This document shows, piece by piece, positions 9,693 through 20,684 of a stretch of 64,000 nt of DNA (the first letter of the stretch is position 1; every line of letters begins with the position of its first letter). A program made the position numbers and the translations under genes. The notes beneath the pieces are model-generated. The model saw only the letters and a program-made list of their open reading frames with translations, did not search any database and was not told where the DNA came from. Location: NCBI GenBank assembly GCA_964463485.1, contig CAYXDO010000049.1, positions 3,753-67,752 of the forward strand. The letters are read 5' to 3'. The DNA comes from CAYXDO01 sp964463485. Lineage in GTDB: Bacteria; Myxococcota; Kuafuiibacteriia; Kuafuiibacteriales; Kuafuiibacteriaceae.

Positions 9693-10349
9693 CTACCGGC
9701 CGATTCCAGCCTCGCCGCGCGCTTCGGCGAGCAGCTCCGCGAGGGTTCCAAGATCGGCGGTCGCAAACCGATCGAGGTGAGCCAGCGCTCCGAGCTTGGT
9801 CCTCCAGGGCTCCCCGATCGCGAGCTGGCCGACGAGCTCGCCGATTCGGTGTTCCTTGGTCGTATGAGTGCCCCGTGCACTCAGCACGGCCTTAGCGAGC
9901 TTCTCGGCGGCTTGCTGCAAATGATAAGCGGCGAGCCGGTTGATGGGGGGCACGGACAGCCGCCGGGCAGCATCCAAGTCCTCGTCCGCCGCGGCGAGGT
10001 ACCCAAGGGCGATCGGACTTGGAGCCACACGCTCGCCATACACCTGAACGCCTTCGAGCGCGACGGTCCGGCAGAGCGAGCCTGCAAAGCGACGCATCGT
10101 CTCGAACTCCCCGCGGCGAACCGGAACGATGTCGACGGGCTCTGGAGCGTCACGAGCACAAGTATCCCAAGCCTTGGCCTGGTCGAGCGAGTCGTCCGAA
10201 GAGTCGTCTGGCAGCACCAGCAGCAGATCCCAGTCGCTCGTGGTCGTGGCGTCGCCTCGAGCGCGGCTCCCAAATACCCAAACCTGCTCCGGCCTCGTCC
10301 GCTCGACGACGTGGCGAAGCAACTCTCCGGGAATGACCGAGCCCGCCAT
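9693..10349 (-). CDS. Fused MNT nucleotidyltransferase-HEPN domain protein
   Basis: The N-terminal ~100 residues are a minimal nucleotidyltransferase: GSRARGD followed by SDWDLL supplies the GSx and DxD catalytic residues, and DIVPV the third acid. Residues ~115-205 are a HEPN helical domain with the family pattern AEKLAKAVLSARG followed by KEH (the conserved Arg and His). MNT and HEPN normally occur as two-gene antitoxin/toxin pairs in which the MNT protein modifies (AMPylates) the HEPN RNase; here both are in one 218-residue chain. ATG start at 10349. It stands alone with no partner gene. A resistance nucleotidyltransferase is less likely because of the HEPN half. Confidence 0.85.
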   Translation of the reverse strand: MAGSVIPGELLRHVVERTRPEQVWVFGSRARGDATTTSDWDLLLVLPDDSSDDSLDQAKAWDTCARDAPEPVDIVPVRRGEFETMRRFAGSLCRTVALEGVQVYGERVAPSPIALGYLAAADEDLDAARRLSVPPINRLAAYHLQQAAEKLAKAVLSARGTHTTKEHRIGELVGQLAIGEPWRTKLGALAHLDRFATADLGTLAELLAEARGEAGIGR

Positions 10350-10481
10350 CGCTGAAGCATACCACCGTGGCCCGGTGTTCCTTCTCAGTGCTCTCCAGGG
10401 TTCATGCGGAGGTTGAACTGAACCGCCGCAGATCGGTCGTGCACCCGCTCGGGGTCGACGGCGTCGATCTCAAGCTCTAGA

Positions 10482-11915
10482 GTGCGCGCCGTGAGCTCAG
10501 AAGTTCGCAGCATCCACTTGATCGGCATCTGCGGGACCGGGATGGGTTCGTTCGCCGGCCTGCTCCACGCCGCCGGTTACCAGGTCCGCGGGAGCGACGA
10601 GAACGTCTACCCACCGATGTCCGACGCCCTGGCGGAGTGGGGGATCGAGGTCCGAAAAGGTTATCGCCCCGAGAACCTCGACCCAGCTCCGGATCTCGTC
10701 GTCGTCGGCAACGTGATTCGCCGGACCAACGCGGAAGCCCAAGCGGCCGTGGATCGTGGGCTCAATTACACGTCCTTCCCCAAGGCCCTCGGCGACCTCT
10801 TCCTCGAGCAACGGCACTCCGTCGTGGTCGCAGGCACCCACGGCAAGACCACCACGACCAGCTTGGTCGCGTGGCTCCTGACCTCCGCGGGCCGAGACCC
10901 GGGCCTGTTGGTCGGCGGCCTGCCCGCGAACTTCACGCAGGGCTTTCGGCTCGGAAACGGCCCGCACTTCGTCGTCGAAGGCGACGAATACGACACCGCC
11001 TACTTCGACAAGGTCCCTAAGTTTCTTCATTACAAGCCCAAGACCTTGATCGCGACCTCCCTCGAATACGATCACGCCGACATTTACGCGAACGTCGAGG
11101 CGATCGAGCGGGAGTTCGACAAGCTCTTCGCGTTGGTACCCGAGTCAGGGCGCATCCTCGCGTGCGCCACTTGGCCCAGAGTCGTCGCGCGAAAGGGCTC
11201 CGCCAGGGCGCCCGTCGAGACGTACTCCGCGCGACCAGGTATCGAAGCGGACTGGACGCTCGAAGACGTCGAGATGGGGCCCGGCGGAGTCGAGATGAGC
11301 GTCGTGTTTCGCGGCGTTCGGAAGGGCCACTTCGTGTTCCCGATGTCTGGCCTTCACAACGCCGAGAACGCGCTCTCCGCGATCGCCTTTGCGTTCGGCG
11401 CGGGACTCTCTCAGGACGAGATCCGCATGGGCCTCCGCACGTTCTTGGGCGTCGCGCGAAGGCAGACCGTTCGCGCGGAGGTCGATGGCGTGCGTATCAT
11501 CGACGACTTCGCGCACCATCCCACCGCCGTGCGAGAGACGATCGCGGCGATCCGCAGCCGCTACCCCAACGGCAGGCTGATCTCGATCTTCGAGCCGCGC
11601 TCGGCGACCAGCGCACGCGCGCACTTCCAGGCGGAGTATGCGACCGCCTTCGCCGGCTCCGATCGTGTGATCATTGCAGGCGTAGGGCGCGCGGAGATCA
11701 AAGAGGGCGAGCGCCTCGACATCCAGAAGCTCGCGGCGGAGATTCGGCAGAGCGGAGTCGCTGCGGAGAGCATCGCGTCGGTCGACGACATCGTGAGCGC
11801 CCTCGCCGCAGACGCCAAGCCTGGCGACTCGCTCCTGTTCATGTCGAACGGAGCCTTCGGGGGCATCTACGGAAAGATGGAAGCCGCGTTGAGGGCCAAA
11901 AGCAGCCCGCGCTGA
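10482..11915 (+). CDS. mpl: UDP-N-acetylmuramate:L-alanyl-gamma-D-glutamyl-meso-diaminopimelate ligase
   Basis: A full-length Mur ligase of the Mpl branch (477 aa). It has the N-terminal Rossmann motif (IHLIGICGTGMGSFAGLL), the ATP-binding P-loop GTHGKTTTTSLVAW, the DEYDTAYFDK region typical of Mpl, and the C-terminal HPTAVRET and FEPRSATSARA motifs. It ligates the recovered tripeptide to UDP-MurNAc in cytoplasmic murein recycling. Two GTG starts are possible (10482 and 10491); neither has a strong ribosome site. It converges with the epimerase gene 28 bp downstream and appears monocistronic. Confidence 0.96.
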   Translation: MRAVSSEVRSIHLIGICGTGMGSFAGLLHAAGYQVRGSDENVYPPMSDALAEWGIEVRKGYRPENLDPAPDLVVVGNVIRRTNAEAQAAVDRGLNYTSFPKALGDLFLEQRHSVVVAGTHGKTTTTSLVAWLLTSAGRDPGLLVGGLPANFTQGFRLGNGPHFVVEGDEYDTAYFDKVPKFLHYKPKTLIATSLEYDHADIYANVEAIEREFDKLFALVPESGRILACATWPRVVARKGSARAPVETYSARPGIEADWTLEDVEMGPGGVEMSVVFRGVRKGHFVFPMSGLHNAENALSAIAFAFGAGLSQDEIRMGLRTFLGVARRQTVRAEVDGVRIIDDFAHHPTAVRETIAAIRSRYPNGRLISIFEPRSATSARAHFQAEYATAFAGSDRVIIAGVGRAEIKEGERLDIQKLAAEIRQSGVAAESIASVDDIVSALAADAKPGDSLLFMSNGAFGGIYGKMEAALRAKSSPR

Positions 11916-11942
11916 ACGCCCGACCTCCGCGGCCCACCCAAC

Positions 11943-12890
11943 CTACCAAAAACCTTTGTTGCTCCCGTACCAAGTGATCGTCCGCCGAATGCCCTCCGCA
12001 AAGAGAACCTTGGGAGAGTAGCCGATGAGCCGTTTGGCTCTCTCGATGTCGGCCAGCGAGTGTTTCACGTCGCCCACGCGCTCGGGGTCGTGAGTCGGCA
12101 CGACGTTGGTCCCAAGCACGGCGTTGATCTCGCGAACCAAGTCCAGCAGGTCGATGCGTTCGCCGCACGCCACGTTCATCACCTCGCCCGCGCATGCCCT
12201 GTCCGCTTCGCAGGCCGCGAGGTTGGCGGCGACGACGTTGTCGATGTACGTGAAGTCGCGCGACTGCTTGCCGTCTCCGTGGATGGTCGGGGGCGTGCCG
12301 CTCTGAATCGCGGAGATGAACTTCGGGATCACCGCCGAGTAGAAGCTCGTCGGATCTTGTCGGGGTCCAAAGATGTTGAAGTAGCGAAGGGACACCGTCT
12401 CGAGCCCAAACGTCTGGAAGAACACGCGGCAGTAGAGCTCCCCGGCGAGCTTCTGGATCGCATAAGGGCTCAACGGTTTGGACTCCATGCTCTCGACCTT
12501 CGGAAGCGTCGGCGTGTCGCCGTAGGCCGACGAAGAGGCCGCGTACACGAAGCGCCTCACCCCGGCGTCCCGAGCTGCGACGAGCATGTTGACCGTGCCG
12601 GAAACGTTTACGGAGTTGGTCTCGATCGGGAGCGCCACGGACTTTGGCACCGACGGGAGCGCAGCCTGGTGAAGCACGAAGTCGACGCCATCGACCGAGC
12701 GTCGCGCCGTGGCCAGATCCGTGACGCTGCCCTCGAGGAGCTCGATTCGCCCGCGGAAGGGCTCCAGATTCTTGCGACTCCCCGTCGAAAAGTCGTCGAG
12801 CACGCGAACGCGGTCCCCCCGAGCCACGATCGCTTCGACGATATTCGACCCTATGAAGCCGGCCCCGCCGGTCACGAGAAACAAGGCCAT
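11943..12890 (-). CDS. NAD-dependent sugar-nucleotide epimerase (UDP-GlcNAc/UDP-Glc 4-epimerase type)
   Basis: An extended short-chain dehydrogenase of 315 aa. It has GGAGFIGSN for NAD binding, the ASSSAYGD serine, the catalytic YAIQK (Y-x3-K), RYFNIFGPRQDP and the C-terminal substrate motif GDGKQSRDFTYIDN. The RYFNVFGPRQDP-type segment is common to WbpP/TviC-like UDP-N-acetylhexosamine 4-epimerases and GalE-like enzymes, so exact substrate is open. It likely supplies sugar nucleotides for surface polysaccharide. ATG start; convergent with mpl. Confidence 0.9.
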   Translation of the reverse strand: MALFLVTGGAGFIGSNIVEAIVARGDRVRVLDDFSTGSRKNLEPFRGRIELLEGSVTDLATARRSVDGVDFVLHQAALPSVPKSVALPIETNSVNVSGTVNMLVAARDAGVRRFVYAASSSAYGDTPTLPKVESMESKPLSPYAIQKLAGELYCRVFFQTFGLETVSLRYFNIFGPRQDPTSFYSAVIPKFISAIQSGTPPTIHGDGKQSRDFTYIDNVVAANLAACEADRACAGEVMNVACGERIDLLDLVREINAVLGTNVVPTHDPERVGDVKHSLADIERAKRLIGYSPKVLFAEGIRRTITWYGSNKGFW

Positions 12891-13012
12891 CCGTCCCGCC
12901 CCATGGGGCGCAGAGCCGCGCGAGTCAACCTCCTCGCTCCGCCCGCGGAGACGCTCCGTCTACGCCCGAACCCTCATCGACTCGTCCCGAGCTTTCTGTA
13001 TCATCCGCCGCG

Positions 13013-13963
13013 ATGGTCGATCTTCCTGCGCGGCACGAGCCTTGGTGGAGCCGCTCGGGGACCGCGATGGCCGCCGACGGCACGCCGCTGGCGTTCGCGT
13101 CCGGCGGGCCCGAGCGAGCGCGAGCGATCGTCGCCTGCAACGGCCTCGGGGTCTCGACGTTCTTCTGGGACTATGTCGGGCGCCGCTTCGCTCGCGACCA
13201 CCAGGTCGTGGTGTGGGACTATCGAGGCCACGGCGCGTCCGGCGAGCCGAGCCACTTGGGGCACATGCGTATGGCCGACGTCGCTGACGACCTCGCCCGG
13301 GTCATGGACGCCAATCAAGTCGACCGCGCGCTCCTGCTCGGACACTCGCTCGGCTGCCAAGTCATCCTCGAGTTCTTCCGCCTCTTCCCGGATCGAGTGC
13401 TCGGGCTCGTACCCATCCTCGGCGCCTACGGCCATGCGGCCGAGACGTTCATCGACCCTCGCGTGGGTCGCGCCGCGCTCGACGTCGCTTATGCCGTCGG
13501 CACGCGCGTGCCCGAGGTCATCAACCTCGCCGGACGCGTCGCGTTGCGAAGTCGAATCGCGTGGCCTTTTGCGCGCCTCACCGGCCTCGTCCATCGCGAC
13601 ATGTGCCGGCGCGAAGACATGGACCCCTACCTCGAGCACTTGTCCCGCATGAACAGCCGCGTCTTCGTGGAGATGGCGCGAGCCGCGCAGGAGCACGACG
13701 CGGGCCCGTGGCTCGGCGAGATCCGTTGCCCCACGCTCGTCGTGGCCGGAGAACGAGATCTCTTCACCCCTCGTCATCTGTCGTTGGAGATGGCCCAGCG
13801 GATCCCGAACGCAGAGCTCCTCGAGATCCCGCGCGGATCGCACGCCGCGCTGATCGAGCAGCCGGAGCTCATCAACCTCCGACTCGAAAAGTTCATACGA
13901 GACCGGCTCGTTCCGTTCGAGGCCGAAACCCAGAGCACCATCGCCGCAGCCCCGGCCTCCTGA
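13013..13963 (+). CDS. Alpha/beta hydrolase
   Basis: A 316-residue alpha/beta-hydrolase fold. Strand-1 region RAIVACNGLGVSTFFWDY leads to the oxyanion area; the nucleophile elbow is GHSLGCQ; the acid lies in GERDLFTP and the catalytic His in GSHAALIEQP. The family includes esterases, haloperoxidase-like and MhpC-like enzymes; substrate cannot be told from sequence. No signal peptide, so cytoplasmic. ATG start at 13013. The gene stands between a divergent epimerase gene and a downstream kinase. Confidence 0.92.
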   Translation: MVDLPARHEPWWSRSGTAMAADGTPLAFASGGPERARAIVACNGLGVSTFFWDYVGRRFARDHQVVVWDYRGHGASGEPSHLGHMRMADVADDLARVMDANQVDRALLLGHSLGCQVILEFFRLFPDRVLGLVPILGAYGHAAETFIDPRVGRAALDVAYAVGTRVPEVINLAGRVALRSRIAWPFARLTGLVHRDMCRREDMDPYLEHLSRMNSRVFVEMARAAQEHDAGPWLGEIRCPTLVVAGERDLFTPRHLSLEMAQRIPNAELLEIPRGSHAALIEQPELINLRLEKFIRDRLVPFEAETQSTIAAAPAS

Positions 13964-14119
13964 TTCATGTCCCACATCCCGTGATGCGCGTGGATGTGCT
14001 CGAAGCTCGAGTCGCGCACGAGCCGCGAGGAATCACCGGGGCGAGCTGCGCGCCTCCAAGAGCTGCGCGACGATTTCAGGGCTAGGAGCACACCCCGGTC
14101 TGCTAGAAGGGGGAGCCGG

Positions 14120-15748
14120 GTGGCCGTCCCTCAAAACGCCTCAGCGCGCGGCTTCGACACCTCGATCGACCCTCGCCAGCGCTACCAAATCGTCGGTCGT
14201 ATCGCCGCGGGCGGGATGGCCGAGATCTACCTCGCCAGGACGCGCGGGAACGCCGACGTCGAGCGCGAGGTCGTGCTCAAACGGCTGCTCCCGGAGCTCC
14301 AGACGAACAAGGAGTTCGTCGCCATGTTTCGGGACGAAGCGCGGATCGCGGCCCAGCTCAGCCATCCGGGCATCGTACAGATCTACGAGCTCGGCGAGCT
14401 CGACGGCTCGCTGTTCATCGCGATGGAGCTCCTCCGGGGCATCAACCTCCGCGATCTCTTGGCGCGAGCGTACTCACGAAAGAAAACGATCCCGCTGACG
14501 CTCATCGTCCGCGTGGCATGTCTCTGTCTGGAGGCCCTGGAGTACGCCCACAGCTTCAGCAACGCGCGCGGAAAAAAGCTCAACGTCGTTCATCGCGACG
14601 TGTCTCCACAGAACATCGTCGTGACCTACGAAGGCGCCGTGAAGCTCGTCGACTTCGGCGTAGCCAAAGCCGAAGGCCGCCTCCATCAGACCGCCGCGGG
14701 CATGGTCAAAGGCAAGTTCGCGTACATGGCGCCCGAGCAGATCACGGGAGGTCGCGTGGACGGCCGCGCCGATCTGTTCGCGCTCGCCGAGGTCATCTAT
14801 GAGGTGCTGCTCCGTCGGCATCCGTTCTACGCGCCCACCGACGTTCAGGTGCTGCGAGCGATCATCGAAAAGGATCCGCCGCACCCGAGCGACTTCGACC
14901 AGAGCTTCCCTCGCGGGCTCGGCGACATCTTGATGAAGGCGATGGAGAAGCATCGCGACAAGCGCTTCAAGAACGCCGGCGAGATGCACGAAGCGCTCGA
15001 AAGTTTTCTACTCGCAGAACGGACCCCCGCGACGACCGCGATGCTCGCCAAGTACCTTCGCGAGGCCTTCGCCGATCGCCTCGAGGCCGAGCAGTACGCA
15101 CGCGAGTCCGGCGACGACGCGCAGCTCATCGAGGTCCTGACCGCTGGACAAGCCGAGGCCATCGCGGTGCTCGGCGAAGACGGCGTGAAGTTGATGGCCT
15201 CGCGCCAGTCGGTCGCCGAACCCATCGAGACCATCGCGGCGAGCGAGTACGAGGCGCCTACGCAAGGCGGCGCCGAGCGACCCCAAAAGCCCGCGCCGCG
15301 GCAGACCTCCATCGAAGGTGAGGACGACATGCCGACGATGATGGGTGCGTTGACGCCAGACGAACGGGCCGAGCTCGCACCAGTCGTCGAAGTGCGAAGG
15401 CCAGATCCACCACCTCCGAAGATCCGATCCAGTGTGGCTCCGCCCGCCCGGCCTCCTGCCCCAGCGAAGGCCACGCCTCTGCCCCCAACAGCTCCGTTTC
15501 CCGTCCCCGACTTCTCGGACCCCGACTTCTCCGATGACACGGAGGGGGGCGACCCGCGCCGACCCAAGCCCGCGACGCCCAAGCCCGGACCGCAGTCTCC
15601 GCGGTCTCCCATCTCCTCCGAGGTCACCGCCGCGGACCGTACGGCCCGGGAGAAGCTCGGGATCTGGCTCTTCGTGACGGGGCTCGTCGCGCTCCTCGTG
15701 GCGATCGGCGCGGCCGTCGTGCTGTTGACCCGGCCCCCGCCGGGCTGA
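14120..15748 (+). CDS. Membrane-anchored Ser/Thr protein kinase
   Basis: The open frame runs back to 13994, but the GTG at 14120 follows AGAAGGGGGAG and begins just ahead of the kinase domain, so it is preferred (542 aa). Kinase motifs: GRIAAGGMAEIYLA, VVLKR (Lys54), HRDVSPQN, DFGVAKA, MAPEQ. A Pro/acidic linker follows residue ~340. A single hydrophobic helix (LGIWLFVTGLVALLVAIGAA) stands at the extreme C-terminus with only a few residues beyond, so unlike the kinases at 1350 and 27159 it has no extracytoplasmic domain; it is tail-anchored. It precedes rpsU by ~90 bp. Confidence 0.94.
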   Translation: MAVPQNASARGFDTSIDPRQRYQIVGRIAAGGMAEIYLARTRGNADVEREVVLKRLLPELQTNKEFVAMFRDEARIAAQLSHPGIVQIYELGELDGSLFIAMELLRGINLRDLLARAYSRKKTIPLTLIVRVACLCLEALEYAHSFSNARGKKLNVVHRDVSPQNIVVTYEGAVKLVDFGVAKAEGRLHQTAAGMVKGKFAYMAPEQITGGRVDGRADLFALAEVIYEVLLRRHPFYAPTDVQVLRAIIEKDPPHPSDFDQSFPRGLGDILMKAMEKHRDKRFKNAGEMHEALESFLLAERTPATTAMLAKYLREAFADRLEAEQYARESGDDAQLIEVLTAGQAEAIAVLGEDGVKLMASRQSVAEPIETIAASEYEAPTQGGAERPQKPAPRQTSIEGEDDMPTMMGALTPDERAELAPVVEVRRPDPPPPKIRSSVAPPARPPAPAKATPLPPTAPFPVPDFSDPDFSDDTEGGDPRRPKPATPKPGPQSPRSPISSEVTAADRTAREKLGIWLFVTGLVALLVAIGAAVVLLTRPPPG

Positions 15749-15835
15749 GCTCCTCGTCGCTTCCTCCTTGACTTGACGAGCAGCGACGTTTAGCGAGCTT
15801 CACCCTGCCACTTGGGCGTGGAAGGGGGTGATTTG

Positions 15836-16030
15836 ATGCCGGGAATTAGAGTTAAAGAAGGCGAGTCCTTCGAGCGCGCCATGCGACGCTTCAAGAAGCA
15901 GTGCGAGCGCGCCGGCATCTTGGGCGAGATTCGGAAGCGTGAGCATTTCGAGAAGCCTTCCGTTCGAAAGAAGAAAAAACAGGCTGCCGCGCGTAAGCGT
16001 CTCCTCAAGAAAATGAGGAAGGACACCTGA
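15836..16030 (+). CDS. rpsU: 30S ribosomal protein S21
   Basis: A 64-residue basic protein starting MPGIRVKEGESFERAMRRF, the S21 signature, with a Lys/Arg-rich C-terminus. The ATG at 15836 follows GGAAGGGGGTG; an in-frame GTG eight codons earlier is not needed. First gene of the macromolecular-synthesis operon rpsU-dnaG-rpoD, an order known from proteobacteria. The rpsU 3' end encodes the ribosome site of dnaG, and its TGA overlaps the putative dnaG start (CTGA). Confidence 0.97.
   Translation: MPGIRVKEGESFERAMRRFKKQCERAGILGEIRKREHFEKPSVRKKKKQAAARKRLLKKMRKDT
16015..16023 (+). promoter_or_regulatory. Ribosome binding site supporting a CTG start for dnaG
   Basis: GAGGAAGGA lies inside the last rpsU codons. 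The first AGGA is seven bases from the CTG at 16027, which opens the dnaG frame. No ATG, GTG or TTG occurs in that frame between its upstream stop (15994-15996) and the GTG at 16087. Confidence 0.75.
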
Positions 16031-17809
16031 GCGCAATCCCTCCTGAAAAGATCGCCGAGGTCCGCGCCCGAGTAGACATCGGGCGCGTGATCGGGCGCTC
16101 CGTCGAGCTGAAAAAACAAGGCCGACGCCTCACCGGACGCTGCCCTTTCCACGACGACACTAGCCCCTCCTTCTCGGTCGAGCCGACGCTGAAGCTCTAT
16201 CACTGCTTCGGATGTGGCGTCGGCGGTGACGTGTTCGACTTCGTGATGCGCCGCGAAGGCGTCGACTTCCCCGAAGCTGTCCGCCTGCTCGCGCGGGAGT
16301 ACGGGATCGATCTGCCTCAACGCCCGGAAACCCAAGAAGAACGCGAACGACGAACCCGCCGAAAGCTCCTCCTGCGCGTCAACGAGCTCGCCCGCGACTT
16401 CTTCGTCGACCAGCTTCGGCTCGACGATCGCGCCCGCCAGTACCTCGACGAACGCGGACTCACCCAAAACACCATCCAACGCTTCGCTTTGGGCTTCGCG
16501 CCCCCGGGCTTCTCGAACCTGGTCGACCACCTCGAGGCCCGCAACGTCCCCGCCGACCTCGCTACCGAGCTCGGCCTCCTCGGACCACGACAATCCGGCG
16601 GAAGTTACGATCGGATCCGCGGACGAATCGTGTTTCCGATCGTCGCCCCAGGCGGCGACGTCATCGGCTTCGGAGCTCGTCGCGCCGACTGGATCGACAG
16701 CGGCCCCGACGCTCCCAAATACGTCAACTCACCGGAGAGCCCGATCTACGACAAATCGTCCGTTTTCTATGGCCTGGATGTCGCTCGGGAACATATTCGG
16801 AGGTCGGGCTCGGCCGTGCTGGTCGAGGGCTACATGGACGTCCTAGGGCTTCAGCAAGCTGGAATCGCGACCGCGATCGCCTCGTGCGGCACTGCGCTCT
16901 CCCAGAAGCACGCGGAGATCCTCGCAAAACTCGCGAAGCGTGTCGTCACGTTGTACGACGCTGACGATGCCGGAGTCGCTGCCACGCGAAAGAGCGCCGA
17001 GCTGCTCCTCACCGTCGGGCTCGACGTGAAAGTCGCCCGCTTGCCAGAGGGCGAGGACCCCGACACCTTCGTCCTGAAGCACGGAAAGGACGCGATCAAC
17101 ACCGTGCTCGACGGCGCCCCGTCGGCCATCGATGCCTTCGTCGACGAAGCTCGAAAAAAACACGCCGGCGAAGGAATCGCGGGTGTGTCTCAGACCGTCT
17201 CCGAGGTTCGCCCGTTCCTCACCGCCATCAAGGACCCGCTGATCCGCGACGTCGCCATGGAGGTCACCGCCAAAAAACTAGGCCTCGAACCTCAGATCCT
17301 CCGGCGCAACCTCACCGATCCCAACCCCAAACCGTTGCGCCCGGAGACCTCGGATCGAAAGCCACAGTCAAAGGAGCCCCCTCCGCCAGCCCTAGAACGT
17401 GAAGTGCTCCGGCACGCTCTGATGGCTCCCGGACCCACCATCGCCGAGATCGATCGCTTCGGCGCCACAGACGCCATCACCCACCCCGCAATCCAAACGG
17501 GCCTCGCGATGACACGCATCGCGCTCCGAGACGGCCGAGACGTCGACGCGACCACGGTGCTCCAAGCGCTGGCTTCGACCGATCCTGCGGCTGCAATTCT
17601 CCTGAGAGAAACCCTAATAAACGCTCCTCCCGAGCCGACCGTGCTCACGGATTGTTTGCTGAAACTCCTCGAAAAGTATAGGGACGCCGAGTTGCGGCGG
17701 ATCGCCCGAGTCGTGGGCTCGGGGGTCGCCGATGCGGAAACGATCGCTCGCATCGAGCGTCTGAAAGATCGGATCCGCGAGCTCTCGCCCGCGAGAGGCA
17801 GAAGTCGCC

Positions 17810-17817
<8 letters not shown>
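16027..17817 (+). CDS. dnaG: DNA primase
   Basis: The primase makes RNA primers at the replication fork. From the proposed CTG the protein begins with IPPEKIAEVRARVDI, the conserved DnaG N-terminus, then the CHC2 zinc motif (CPFHDD, later CFGCG), the TOPRIM core (VLVEGYMDVLGL; LYDADDAGVAA), and a helical DnaB-binding C-terminus (total ~596 aa, normal length). Starting at GTG 16087 would remove 20 conserved residues. The rpsU stop overlaps the start by 4 bp and the dnaG stop overlaps the rpoD ATG by 8 bp, so translation is probably coupled throughout the operon. Confidence 0.95.
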
Positions 17818-20604
<2,787 letters not shown>

Positions 20605-20605
<1 letters not shown>

Positions 20606-20625
20606 ACCCGCGCCCGTCTCGGGTT
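20605..20625 (+). terminator. Possible hairpin after rpoD
   Basis: AACCCG and CGGGTT form a 6-bp stem around a 9-base loop, beginning at the last base of the rpoD stop. No T-run follows, so intrinsic termination is doubtful. Confidence 0.3.
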
Positions 20626-20684
20626 GCCACCCAAGCCGTCGCGCGCTGGCGTGACGCCACGCCCTCCACTACACTTGGCTCGAA

